From Doryteuthis pealeii (lineage: Eukaryota > Mollusca > Cephalopoda > Myopsida > Loliginidae), in assembly GCA_023376005.1 (NCBI GenBank), contig CM042138.1, positions 89,221,290-89,285,289 on the forward strand: DNA of 64,000 nucleotides. Direction: 5' to 3'. The notes below the pieces were generated by a model. The model saw nothing but the letters and a program-made list of their open reading frames with translations, ran no database searches and was not told where the DNA came from. The translations under genes and the position numbers were made by a program. Shown one piece after another: positions 44,267-54,474 of this stretch. Each line of letters opens with the position of its first letter. Within the stretch, counting starts at the first letter, position 1.

Positions 44267-45247
44267 AAAAGACTCCAAAATTGTTAATAATGGAGATTAG
44301 GTCTCTATTTGTCTGTAACAAAAACTACACCACTGCTTATGTCACAATTACCAAAGTCGTCAATACATAGAATAAAGAACTATTATTACTAATAAAATAG
44401 ATAGAAGCTATTCCTTATAGTTCAATGTTTGAATCCTTTCAATTGTAATAAGTAAACTATATATTAAAAAATTGTATTACTTTAACTGGAAAAAACTATT
44501 TACAAAATTTGTAATCAGTTTTAAAAATCATCTTTTATACTTGCTCCTTTTTCAGTAACAAGAAGTTAACTAAAAATTTACAAATAAATAAATACTTATG
44601 ATTTTGTGTAAAATTTATGTGTAGAATATTCAAAATAATTATTTAATTTATAGCTAATAGATATGCACAACATTTTATTTGAGGGCGGACAGAACTAAAT
44701 TTCATTTCAAATTGTCTTTTTTTTTTTACTCTTTTAATAAATTTGATAATTTTACTTATGATTCAAACTGTCTGACATTGAATCTTTAACTCCCACACTC
44801 CTCAGACAATATCTTTCAAAAATTTAATTCTTACACCACCTGGAGGATGTTTTTTTTTCTTGCTAGTATAAGTAATAACTTATAAGAAACCCCTCAAAAA
44901 AGAAATATCTATAAAATTCTTAAATGCCTTCTCATTCATATTTTGTTTATTTAGTGACGAGACAAAATTTTATTTTAATATTTTACTATGATCCACTTCT
45001 AAGTAAAAATAAACAAATAAAATAAATTGATTGATCTGAAGAAATAGGATGCATTTTTTACTATACTATTTTATGTGATATCATATCCTCCATTCTGCAA
45101 CACCTGCAGTTTTTCTAGTTTGTATATAAATTTTATAGCTCCAATTGTAAAAACTATTATGGGACTTGATGTATTAATAAAATCTATGGCTCTATCAGAA
45201 TGAAAAAGAATTCAAGTTTCCATCTTGTTTGGAACTGGGAAAAATTC
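44267..45247. other. Unassigned AT-rich interval
   Basis: No feature recognised in nearly 1 kb. Confidence 0.4.
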
Positions 45248-45496
45248 CATTAGCTCAGTTGGTAGAGCGTCCAACTAAGAACCACATGGTTCCAGGTTTG
45301 ATACCAGCCCTCCCCAACTCAGCATATGAGTAGCACAGGAATCTGTGTGGTAAAGTGAGGAGCTATGGTAGGTGTGGTGCCCCACCTCAGATGCCAAAAC
45401 AATCTCCTTTGTCTATTGCTAGTGAAAAGGGGATAGACTCCCTTGCTGTCTGGCTGATACCGACTTTAGGCCACACCAGTGACTTTACTTTTTACT
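45248..45496 (+). repeat. RepE tRNA-derived SINE, reference copy
   Basis: It has a canonical A box TAGCTCAGTTGG at 45251-45262 and a B-box-like GGTTTGATACC at 45295-45305, at tRNA-like spacing. The non-tRNA body runs from 'actcagcatatgagtagcac' to 'gataccgactttaggccaca' and a T-rich 'gactttactttttac' end. It is not a functional tRNA gene, because the acceptor stem cannot close and the body continues past the B box. Confidence 0.85.
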
Positions 45497-46068
45497 TGCT
45501 ATAATCTGTATTGTGGTTTCAGTCCCAATGTTTTAGTTTTGGCTGTCACTCTTTAAAACATTGTAATCAATAGAGTCAAGAAGATATGAATATTTAAAGG
45601 AACAATAGAACTTCATCTTGGAGCTTTTGACTGCAAAAAAGTAGGGGATGTAGACTTGTTGCTGTAAAAATCCTTTACTTCTTGTCATTTTGTGCAAGTG
45701 AGCAAGAGAAAATTCAGGTGAAATGTGTAAATGTGGAAACCAGTCAAGCAGCTATCAAGAGAAAACAGGTGAAGAAAGACAGACATTGCAAGGAAAGCTT
45801 TAACCAGAAGAAAAATAGGTTATCCTTGGAATGTGAACCACTCCTAACCATTTCACTGTTCTGCATCCTCTATCACGAATGATGCCAATATCCCAGCTTC
45901 TTATAACATCTTCTATGGAGAAGTGTAATTCTCTCAACTCTTTTGTTTCCATACTTTCTTTTTGCTTAGTCTCAGGTCAGTAGATTAAGCTAGAATATTG
46001 TACACAGATAGTAAAGGTTCAATAACTAGTCAAATATAAAATATACTCATTAATAATGATTAACCATG
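45497..46068. other. Unassigned interval
   Basis: A 66-codon plus-strand frame (45682-45882) is Lys/Glu/Gln-rich without a domain or clear splice sites. Confidence 0.35.
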
Positions 46069-46301
46069 ATTTAGTGTGCCCTGGGATGCACGGAAAATTT
46101 ATGGGTCCCAACTAAAGCCATGTAACTCCTACCTTGTAACCTATCGTGTGTAATACATTTCTAAGAAACTATTGAAATGTATTTACTATTAGCTTGAAAT
46201 GGTGAGAGAAGAAAAAAGAAAACACTGAGATGCATGGATATGATTTTACTGCATCCTTTTAGATTTTTGTGGGTCAGGGACACATTATGTGTACCTATCA
46301 G
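46069..46301 (+). mobile_element. RepC transposon, left end truncated
   Basis: It begins inside the element at 'gatttagtgtgccctgggat', with a deletion of the 'catattggctttgaatg' part, and ends at 'gtacctatcagaatctg'. No TSD is readable because the left terminus is gone. Confidence 0.75.
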
Positions 46302-46305
46302 AATC

Positions 46306-46347
<42 letters not shown>
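46306..46347. repeat. (TG)/(TA)n microsatellite
   Basis: It directly follows the RepC right end. Confidence 0.9.
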
Positions 46348-46348
<1 letters not shown>

Positions 46349-46751
46349 CATTGATAATTTAGTTTGGTATATTTATAAATAAAGAGTGCTCAAATATCAG
46401 TGATAGAGCATATATATCTAAGTTAGGATAGCATAGATATAGGTGAGAAACTAATAGTTACCAAACACCATTGACCTTATGTCTATACTATCCTATCTAA
46501 TATAAATGTGTGCATTTAAATAAGATTAGATATTGTATATTTATTTCTTATTCCTTTTTCTTATATCAAGATTTTCATCCATTATCATTTATGTTTTTCA
46601 CACCAATAGTTACTTGTGGTTTTCACTAGTCTAAGTGATAGCAAGTCTCCTCAGATTTAAAAAAATCTAATGAATGAATTATATACCATGTCAAAAACCT
46701 GTGAGTAAAAACAGCAAGAAAAGAGAATACTAATCTAAATAAGTTCTGTTA
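46348..46751. other. Unassigned interval
   Basis: Nothing recognised. Confidence 0.4.
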
Positions 46752-47160
46752 GAGTAATTCCATGTCATATCATCCAGGCCTTGTAACCCACCCACATCAA
46801 TTTTTCTGAAATTTTATCCAAGTGTGGATTATGATAAAATTAGACAATCCCCAAAATTTGGGCTTCCAATTCCAAAAATTGGTCGAGTTATGTTGACTTT
46901 TAGCTCTCCAATTCTGAGGTGGGGGTTGTGAAAAATGGTGACTTTTCTTAACCTACTTTTGTTTGTAAAATGAGTTCTAGAGCTTCCCTCTTCCTAAAAA
47001 TTGGTTTATAAAAGCATTTTACAGACAAAAATAGATTACAAAAAGTCGCCATTTTTCACCAATCCCACCAAATTTGCAGAGCTAAAAATTGATATAATTG
47101 AATTGAAGGGAGTGGGTTACAATTTTACTTTTTTCTGGATGATTTGACATGGAATTACTC
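46752..47160. mobile_element. RepH fold-back element, short form
   Basis: It starts 'gagtaattccatgtcatatc' and ends 'gatttgacatggaattactc', exact inverse termini apart from one base. The left arm is nearly complete to 'aaattggtttataaaagcat', then jumps to an inverted arm starting 'ttacagacaaaaatagatta'. The hairpin centre has been deleted. Confidence 0.8.
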
Positions 47161-47164
47161 ATTA

Positions 47165-47285
47165 GTTATTTGCTAAGCTTAGTTTGACTCATGGCTGGAA
47201 GTATGTATTCCTCAATGAGAATTAAACTCATATGTAATGGTCTGCTAATTCAGCTTTCTCTAATCATTATGGCATGCTTCTCAGT
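47165..47285 (-). repeat. RepK tRNA-like SINE
   Basis: On plus: 'gcttagtttgactcatggct', 'ctcaatgagaattaaactca', 'ctctaatcattatggcatgc'; the last is the inverted tRNA-like head. Confidence 0.55.
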
Positions 47286-47644
47286 ATTTTAGCTGATCTT
47301 AGCAATGCTGTGGTCTAGACAGTTTCAATTCTTCTTCAGGTTTCTATATTATTTATCTAACTAATATTTTTTCTTGATTTTTAAATTAAAAAAAAAAATT
47401 GAAAATAATTCAAACAATTATCCCAACAATAGTGAGTAACACCCTGTATTAGAAAGTAGAATAAAGGATAAGCTCCAGGTGAGATTAGAATTCATATCCT
47501 CAGCCAAAAGGATGTTTAAACATCACCAGGAGTTTCAGCTCCTTGCTTTCATAAAGATAATGACCAGAAAGAGATGCAATTAAAAGCTAAAGCAACTAAA
47601 ATACAGATGAAAAATAATTCTAGTTAAAATTAATAAAAATGATT

Positions 47645-47646
<2 letters not shown>
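47286..47646. other. Unassigned interval
   Basis: Nothing recognised. Confidence 0.35.
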
Positions 47647-47684
<38 letters not shown>

Positions 47685-47693
47685 TATATATAT
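47647..47693. repeat. (TA)n microsatellite
   Basis: TA run with one phase break. Confidence 0.95.
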
Positions 47694-47939
47694 TAGTGAA
47701 AATAGAATGATTAATTTCAGAAATGTGACACTTATTGAATGATAATCATATTTTGCTTGCTCTCATGACCACTTTGTCAGAACTAAAAAATATTACTTTT
47801 TGGTGATGAATTATAATCCTTGTTTTGTGTGTAAGTTATTTTGTGAAAGAGTTTGCAATCTGATCAATATATTTATGTTCTACTGGTGAGGAAATGCATT
47901 AAATTAAAGTGATTGATATAATAGGAAAAATAGGTATGT

Positions 47940-48784
47940 GGGTAATTCCATGTCAAATCATCCAGAAAAAGTTAAATTGTCACCCCCTTCAATTTTTCTG
48001 AAATATTTTCCATGTGTGTACTATTTTAACGTTAGACAATCCCCAAGTTTTGAGCTTTCAGTTCTAACAATTGACTGAGTTATGTCAAATTTTAGCTCTC
48101 CAAATTTTGTGGGATTTGGTGGAAAATGACAGCTTTTTGAAATCTATTTTTGTCTGTAAAATGAGTTCTAGAGCTTCCCTACTACTAAAAATGGTTGATA
48201 AAAACATTTTTGCCCAATGGAATTCAAAAATGCTATGAAAAAATCTTAAAGTCAACCAATATTAAGTTATTGATGATTTCTGATTTTTTCATAGCAATAT
48301 CAATATTCCAATGTGGCACTGCATCTATGACAAAAAAATTGTTTCTATTATTATTTCATGTATATTGAACATTATTTGTACCAAAAAGATAGTTTCATTT
48401 TTGCTCATAACCAAAACTACAACATCAGTTAAAATTTTGCAAATCAGAAATCATCAATAACTTAAAATTGATTGACTTTGAGACATTTTTGATAGCATTT
48501 TAGATTCCTTGGACAAAAATGCTTTTATAAACCGATTTTTAGGAGTAGGGAAGCTCTAGAACTTATTTTACAGACAAAAATAGATTACAAAAAGTCGCCA
48601 TTTTTTGTGACCCTCCATCCAAATTGGGAGAGTTATGTTGATTTTTAGAATCAACATAACTCCGCCAATTGTTGGAATTGGAAGCTCAAATTTTGGGGAT
48701 TGTCTAACTTTAACATAGTCCACACCTGGACAAAATTGAATGGAATGGGTAACATGGCCTGGATGATTTGACATGGAATTACCC
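47940..48784. mobile_element. RepH fold-back element, long form
   Basis: It starts GGGTAATTCCATGTCAAATC and ends with its exact inverse GATTTGACATGGAATTACCC. Both arms, roughly 300-350 bp each, carry the same blocks in opposite order: 'gacaatccccaagttttgag', 'aatctatttttgtctgtaaa', 'gagttctagagcttccctac'. The core near 48300-48430 contains 'atgtggcactgcatctatga', a worn version of the 38079 hairpin. ATGT adjoins both ends (47936-47939, 48785-48788) and could be a 4-bp duplication. It has no coding capacity; the minus-strand frame at 48568-48786 is an arm. Confidence 0.85.
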
Positions 48785-48882
48785 ATGTGTGATGTAATAG
48801 TTATTGATACATAGCATGGGAATTCATTTTGTTTGCATTCAATACTCTTAAAAAAGACATGAATTCCTCTCTTCTGCCATAC
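48785..48882 (+). repeat. RepG/RepN-like fragment
   Basis: 'gtgatgtaatagttattgat' and 'attcaatactcttaaaaaag' with 'acatgaattcctctcttctg' follow the order of a worn tRNA head and body. Confidence 0.45.
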
Positions 48883-48885
48883 TAA

Positions 48886-49120
48886 GTAAAAGTAAAGTAA
48901 AGTTGATGGGGCGGCCTAAAATCGGTATCAGCCCCTTTTCAATAGTGCTAGACCACGGAGATTGTTTTAGCATCTGAGGTGGAGCACCACACCTACCATC
49001 AGCTCTTTACTTTACCGCACAGATCCCTGTGCTAGTCATATGCTGAATTGGCGAGGACTGGTATCGAACTAGGAACCTTGTGGTTTTTAGCCGAATACTC
49101 TACCGACTGAGATAAATAAA
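48886..49120 (-). repeat. RepE tRNA-derived SINE
   Basis: It runs from 'aaagtaaagttgatggggcg' to the inverted B and A boxes 'ggtatcgaactagg' and 'ctctaccgactgagat' on plus, with a short TAAA run after the head. Confidence 0.8.
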
Positions 49121-49222
49121 TAATTCGGACAGACTTATTTATTAAATATTGTTTTTTTTTTCCTTATAAATTTGTCTAAGTTGGCTTTATCATTTTCATT
49201 GTGGAGTCTCTATATATTCTTT

Positions 49223-49472
49223 AGGGCCAGTTTAGCCCAGTCTGTAGAACATCCATCTAGGAACCACCAGGTTCCAGGTTTGATACCGCCCCTTGTCAAC
49301 TTTGCACATGAGTAGCACAGTTTGTATCTGAAGTGGTGAGCTAATGGTAGGTGTTGTGCTCCAGCTCAGACTCAAAGAAAAACAAACTCTCTAGTCTAGC
49401 GTTGATGAAAAGAGATAGACTCCCTCACTGTCTGGCTAATACCGACAATAGGCAACTCTATTACTATTACTT
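49223..49472 (+). repeat. RepE tRNA-derived SINE
   Basis: Head 'agtttagcccagtctgtaga', B-box-like 'aggtttgatacc', end 'ctggctaataccgacaatag'. It faces away from the RepE copy 100 bp upstream (head to head). Confidence 0.8.
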
Positions 49473-49683
49473 AGTCTGACATGATTGTTTTTAGTATGCG
49501 TTGTTACTAAGTCACCCAACTAAGTACTGAACAGATTTATCAATACTTAACTTTTGTATTGGAAAAAAATAGGTGCCTTGTTTGATTCTTATTGTTAGAG
49601 TTAAACATTCATTGGTACCAATAAATGTCTGCAACATAAAAATGCTGACACCATTTTTTATGTGACTTTAAAATTATCATCTC
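49473..49683 (+). repeat. RepL element, left of a RepC insertion
   Basis: 'aagtcacccaactaagtact', 'gttagagttaaacattcatt', 'tggtaccaataaatgtctgc' and 'aatgctgacaccatttttta' match 53607-53808 closely in inverted orientation. It is interrupted at CATCTC by RepC. Confidence 0.85.
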
Positions 49684-49973
49684 CAGAGATGCTGATAGGT
49701 ATGTGTCCTGCGTCCCTGATGCACAAAAATCTAAAAGCACACAGTAAAATTGTATCCATGCATTCCAGTGTTTTTCTTTTTTCTTCACTCACCATTTCAA
49801 GCTAACTGTAAAGACATTTCTAATAGTTTCTTGGTAATGTATTGCACAGGATAAGTTACAAGGTAGGAGTTAGACAGTGTTAGTTGGGACCCATGATTTT
49901 TCCCGGAGGACTCATTCAAAGCAAATATGTATGTCCCAGGACGCACTAAATCAAAAAGTTATCAGCATCACTG
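49684..49973 (-). mobile_element. RepC transposon inside RepL, 6-bp TSD CATCTC
   Basis: Ends CAGAGATGCTGATAG and '...atcagcatcactg'. CATCTC is at 49678-49683 and 49974-49979. The RepL copy at 53.6 kb carries one CATCTC and no RepC at the same point, so it is a paralogous empty site. Confidence 0.95.
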
Positions 49974-50030
49974 CATCTCTATTTGAGCCTTACAAAATTA
50001 TGTGAAAATAAATTATATCATGTATTTTTA
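49974..50030 (+). repeat. RepL element, right of the RepC insertion
   Basis: 'catctctatttgagcc' continues RepL and matches, inverted, 'ggctcaaatagagatg' at about 53600. Confidence 0.75.
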
Positions 50031-50035
50031 TAGAA

Positions 50036-50480
50036 TTAAAAAAAAAAAAAAAAGCTCTTGTGAGAACAGGTGATTGCTGTATAACTTAACTGTAAGGTTA
50101 TTTACTTTGCCTTGCCAACACAAGGTCGTTTTTTAAAGCAGAGAACTTGTGTCAAAAATAGCTTAGCATCCCCATTTTTTTTTTTTTCTTTTCTTTTTTC
50201 TTTTTTTTGGAGGTGACTTCAGGCAATGAACCTAACCCTATTCCTTTTAGATGTTGCGAGTGGGTATAATCCCCTGAAGCTCATTAGATAATTTTACTCG
50301 GGTCCACATAGGTAAAAATTGGTCTTCATATATTCTTAGTGAAATTTTCTTTGGGTTAATTATTTCAATGTTCAGTTTAGGATAATTGTTATTTAGTTAT
50401 TGTTCATTGTTTCTCATCATGCTTCACTGATTTATTGATACTTCTTTTTTTTTTTTTAACTGTTAATTCCCTGTGACTTT
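50036..50480. other. Unassigned interval with homopolymers
   Basis: An A-run near 50037-50053 and a T/CT-rich tract at 50174-50209. The block 50210-50330 ('tgacttcaggcaatgaacct') is a little less AT-rich but unassigned. Confidence 0.35.
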
Positions 50481-50565
50481 AAACATCTGCTAATTCCCAC
50501 CAATCACTGTGATCCACTTATTTCTCTCAAAAGCCTCCTCTGTTTTATTTTTTTTCTCTATGTTA

Positions 50566-50603
50566 TCTCTCTCTCTCTCATCTCTCTCTCTCTCTCTCTC
50601 TCT
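50566..50603. repeat. (TC)n microsatellite
   Basis: TC run with one interruption; Arg-Glu or Ser-Leu repeat frames here are artefacts. Confidence 0.95.
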
Positions 50604-51037
50604 TTCCATCAAGAATGCTGCCGTCAAAACAAACATCTGTTCATTATATCTGTTCCTTGTATTTCTTCGCATTTCTGTCATTCATATTCCTCTTCTTATT
50701 TGTTTTTTAAATCTTTTTTTCTTTTTCTTTGTTTCTCTTCGTTGCTTTATATATATGAGGTGATAAATGATTTAATGGCTAGGTTATCTGTCATGGAAAA
50801 TGAAATTCTGGTGGTAGCTATTTTTAAAATTTTGCACCTATGCTTTTGGGAAAAGTCATGAATCCAGTTCTCCCTGCATTGCCAAATATCTTAATAAAAA
50901 AGAAGACAGGTTGGTGCTTGCAGTTGAGCTACCCACTCAACCATTCCCAATTATCTTATTTTCTCCTAGTAGTCGTGGAAAAGTTCTATTACCTCTATAG
51001 TCAACATTGACAGGGTCTAATCATATATATTACACTA
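50604..51037. other. Unassigned interval
   Basis: Nothing recognised. Confidence 0.4.
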
Positions 51038-51140
51038 AGCATTGCTTAGTCTGGCACAAGGACAAGTGTGGAGCACCTAGTGTGAATTAAACCCATTACA
51101 GTAACAATGGAAGACCACCATACTAATAATTTCTGCACAT
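51038..51140 (-). repeat. RepK tRNA-like fragment
   Basis: 'ttagtctggcacaaggacaa', 'cctagtgtgaattaaaccca' and 'agaccaccatactaata' follow the RepK order. Confidence 0.55.
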
Positions 51141-51225
51141 CAAAATGTAATAAATGAGGTGTGATCAAAAAGGATTAAAACCAAATCTTTAAATTTGTAT
51201 AATTTTAAAATTTAAAGGAAGGTAG

Positions 51226-51276
51226 ATATTTACCCAACCCATTTTCCACTGATAGGATGTGACACAAGGTTGCAAC
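51226..51276 (-). repeat. RepF 3' fragment
   Basis: 'tttacccaacccattttcca' and 'gataggatgtgacacaaggt' are the inverted 3' end of RepF. Confidence 0.55.
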
Positions 51277-51334
51277 TATGGGGCATCTTTTGAAAATCTG
51301 AGGGTGACACAATGATTATCCACACTTTTATGGT

Positions 51335-51740
51335 ATTTTTTGTACCATTCTAATATTATACTCAAAAGTGCAAAATCAAATCCTTTATAAAAAATGGCAA
51401 CAAAATTTGAGTAACAACATATATAATGAATGTTTCTCAATAAAACCTGATATAGTAGAATGGAAACCAGGCTTCAGAAAGGAAAAAGTCACTATATCCA
51501 AACTATGTATAAGTCACGCAAAACTAACACTATTTATTTTACTTAAAAATCAAAACCAGTCAGAATGCATAGGATGTCAAATACTCTATACTATTAAACA
51601 CATTTTTAATAGAATGTAGTGATTTTAGTGTTTTTAGAGAATGTTTTTATAACATAAGCAACATGGGGGCATATTTAAAAATGTCAATATAGATGACATT
51701 TTGTCCTTCCTAAAATAAATAAAATTATAACAAAAAATAT
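51335..51740 (+). pseudogene. LINE remnant with RNase-H-linked C-terminal region
   Basis: The plus-strand frame 51368-51619 reads 'KKWQQNLSNNIYNECFSIKP', 'VTISKLCISHAKLTLFILLK' and 'CIGCQILYTIKHIF'. This matches the region after RNase H in I/Jockey-type non-LTR polyproteins (WxxxWxxxxxNKLxxIKP, LTRLRIGHTxLTHxxLL, CxxCxxxLTVKHILxEC). A shifted frame continues 'LIECSDFSVFRECFYNI'. Upstream 'KSFIKN' is in a different frame, and a stop precedes it. It is a different LINE type from those at 10.9, 23.8 and 32.7 kb. Confidence 0.7.
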
Positions 51741-51859
51741 AACAATAAATTTGAACTTTACCCTATCAACTTATCCCTCAAAGTGATTTCCAAAGCATTT
51801 AGCAATACCCAACTGCAGACAACTTGTGGTTAAAATCAAGAAAAATCCTTGGAAAAAGA

Positions 51860-51945
51860 TACCAATAAATTACAATTACTGCTTTGTATAAAATAAATCT
51901 GGATAAGTTGACTTGCCATTAAAATCAATCAATCAATCAAAAGTG
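51860..51945 (+). repeat. RepB tail fragment
   Basis: 'aataaatctggataagttga' and 'cttgccattaaaatcaatca' with a short (ATCA)n end. Confidence 0.5.
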
Positions 51946-51949
51946 CAAG

Positions 51950-52232
51950 TTTTTCAGGTATGACACTAAACTACATTCAGTGGTGAAACTCTGGGGTGTG
52001 TGGAGTCACTCCTTCATTACTTCTAGGATAATCTGCCCTGGAGTAGTAGTGCTTGTTAGAGACCCATCTAATGATCAAATAGATCTGTTTGAAAATAATT
52101 AGAATTAGATGAAAATTATTTTTAAACAGGAATCCCTACTTGATACCACATAATTATTTGAAAAAAGATCTTGGCATAAAATAACCCGACAAGGGATGAT
52201 ATGCCATAAAACCAGCTAACCAACTAAGTGTG
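51950..52232 (+). repeat. RepB element, head missing
   Basis: 'atgacactaaactacattca', 'gatcaaatagatctgtttga' and the tail 'ggcataaaataacccgacaa' with 'gatgatatgccataaaacca'. Confidence 0.75.
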
Positions 52233-52555
52233 GATAATTATTGATTCACTCTTGAATATTTGCCTCATGATAGTTTTGTATCATGTTCCAGGATTGTGAG
52301 ATCTTACAAATCTTGGATGAGCACCTTTTTTTGCAAATTTTATACAAAGAAAAGATGCGTTTAGATTGCAAAAGTCCTTAGACATACCTCATGATAAACA
52401 TATGGTATTGCTGGCATGTTGTTAAAGATGTCCTAAAAGGTGCCTTGTAGCCAGGAACATAAAAAGAAATATTGATATTTTCCTTAAAGCAATATTACTT
52501 CCAACTGTTCTTTAGCATTTGGTTTCCTGTTTTGTAAATATATGAGGAAAACAAG

Positions 52556-52557
<2 letters not shown>
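52233..52557. other. Unassigned interval
   Basis: Nothing recognised. Confidence 0.4.

Positions 52558-52631
<74 letters not shown>
52558..52631. repeat. (TA)n microsatellite
   Basis: The longest perfect TA run in the window. Confidence 0.95.
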
Positions 52632-52635
<4 letters not shown>

Positions 52636-52857
52636 TTTTCATATATTTTTGCCATGAAAAATAACTGGAATTTTCCTCCATTTTTGCACATTTACAGGAT
52701 TTAATCTAATATCAAGCAAATATCAAATAGAAAGCCATTTTTAACTTTTCAACCATATCAAGGAACATGCTTGTCATTATATTAATATTCAGTTTCATTT
52801 TTTTCACCCAAAGTGGAAGGGGTGGCAAGGAGAATAAGAAAACAAATGGGGGCATCT

Positions 52858-52858
<1 letters not shown>

Positions 52859-52890
<32 letters not shown>

Positions 52891-52943
52891 GTATAATATG
52901 TATGTATGTATATATATATATATATATGTATGTATTGTATGTA
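52859..52943. repeat. (GT)n/(TA)n compound microsatellite
   Basis: GT run, then GTAT tetramers and TA. Confidence 0.95.
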
Positions 52944-53264
52944 ATATTTCTTTATTTTTTATTTAAATGTTCCCTGTAAAATGAAGTTAGTTGGGATGCC
53001 ATAAATTTTCCTTGTTTCTGCCATTTCTGTGAAAACTGATCGAATTTCAGAAAAGTGGAAAAAAGGAATTTTTTACCTTTGCTTTGTTTGAAAATAGACA
53101 GCAACAAAGTTTGTAATGATTTATGGTTTAACATGATAACATTATCTTTTCTGTTGTCCTCTCTCACAGAGACGACTTTGATGAAGCATTGTCAGTTATT
53201 ATTAATTTTTATTTTCTGTTGGTTTTTATTGCAACCCTAAGACTGTCAATTTGCTGCTATTAGT
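52944..53264. other. Unassigned interval
   Basis: Nothing recognised. Confidence 0.35.
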
Positions 53265-53463
53265 AAGCAACACAGAAATGGAAATAAACAATAAGCCTCT
53301 GATTTTTCTTACAAAGTCTGTTGTAACATGATAATAACTGAAACTGAATTGGTAAAGCAACTGTCATGCTAAGACAGATGTCCGGAGAAAAAAGGGATGC
53401 AAGTTTGGGTTTCACTAGAGGCTTATTCTTTATTTCCATATCCATTTCTGTGTTGTTTACAAA
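53265..53463. repeat. Small fold-back repeat
   Basis: 'caacacagaaatggaaataa' followed by 'caataagcctctg' at 53268 is inverted at 53415-53463 ('agaggcttattctttatttc', 'catttctgtgttg'). Arms of about 40 bp enclose roughly 115 bp. No family match elsewhere in the window. Confidence 0.7.
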
Positions 53464-53574
53464 CAACTGTCTGAGAGTTGCAACAAAAAGTAATGCAAAT
53501 TAAGATGGGAGAAATATCAATCCAATAATCAATCATTAAAAATTCAAAAACGGATAATCAAAAAAAAATCAATA

Positions 53575-53808
53575 AAAATTTATTGTACAATCTTTTTCGG
53601 CTCAAATAGAGATGATAATTTTAAAGTAACATAAAAAATGGTGTCAGCATTTTTATGTTGCAGACATTTATTGGTACCAATGCATGTTTAACTCTAACAA
53701 TAAGAATAAAAAAAGGCACCTATTTTTTCCAATACAAAAGTTAAGTATTGATAAGCCTGTTCAGTACTTAGATGGGTGACTTAGATAGTAACAGCATAGA
53801 CTAAGTAT
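53575..53808 (-). repeat. RepL element with empty RepC site
   Basis: The inverted counterpart of 49473-50030 without RepC: 'ggctcaaatagagatgataa' is uninterrupted at 53600-53620. It spans the same blocks to 'gtgacttagatagtaacagc'. Confidence 0.85.
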
Positions 53809-53867
53809 TTTTTTCCAATACAAAAGATTGATTTGCTAGAAAGAATAGTAATTTCCCATTACTTACT

Positions 53868-54087
53868 TTATGGTTTAAATTCAGAGTCTTCCTTCTTCTA
53901 GATTGGTTCCCCACTACCAAGGCCTACTCAGCACTGCTATTTTATCTCTAGTTTGGAGAAGAAGTGGATTCATCCCTTTTCCTAGAGCATTAAAGCAAAA
54001 TAAATGCTAAGAACCTTGGCAGGAATTTAGACTCAACATGTTGATTCTATTTTTCTGTGCTGATAACTGTTATCCTGCCTACGCCTC
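53868..54087 (-). repeat. RepG SINE, diverged
   Basis: 'ttatggtttaaattcagagt' to 'gataactgttatcctgccta' on plus; the body is worn ('ttttatctctagtttgga'). Confidence 0.65.
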
Positions 54088-54091
54088 TGGC

Positions 54092-54474
54092 ACACCCTGT
54101 TGGTCAGGCTTAGAATAGGTCAACTGCATTTCCTGCCAAAGGATAAGACCTCTATCAAGGGGTTTCCTGGGTATGACATTAAACTGCTTCTTGAACTCTG
54201 GGTAGTGTGGAGTACTATTTTGTTGCAATTAATCCCAGCTCGAATCTGGACTGGAGTGGTAGTATCTATTAGGTTCCCATATATGGATCAAATAGATCTT
54301 TTCAGAAATTATTTATATTAGATTGAAATACTTGAATCTATATAACTGTGTGCAAAAAAATTATTATTAAATAGAAATTATTCACTTGAAACCATATGAT
54401 TGCTTGAAAAAAGAAAAGACTGCCTTTGGCATTAAATAACCCAACAAGGGTAGATATGCCATAAAATCACTCAA
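54092..54474 (+). repeat. RepB element, full length
   Basis: Head 'cctgttggtcaggcttagaa', middle 'gtatgacattaaactgcttc', both 'gaaatacttgaatctatata' and 'acttgaaaccatatgattgc' blocks, tail 'ggcattaaataacccaacaa'. It carries the duplicated 3' block and is the most complete RepB. Confidence 0.8.

Noticed and set aside
45248..45320. A possible genuine tRNA gene, because the A box TAGCTCAGTTGG is perfect.
   Set aside because: No acceptor stem closes after the B box, and the sequence continues into the RepE body shared by five other copies.
50210..50330. A possible mitochondrial DNA insertion, from its slightly different composition.
   Set aside because: No recognisable mitochondrial rRNA, tRNA or protein sequence could be read.
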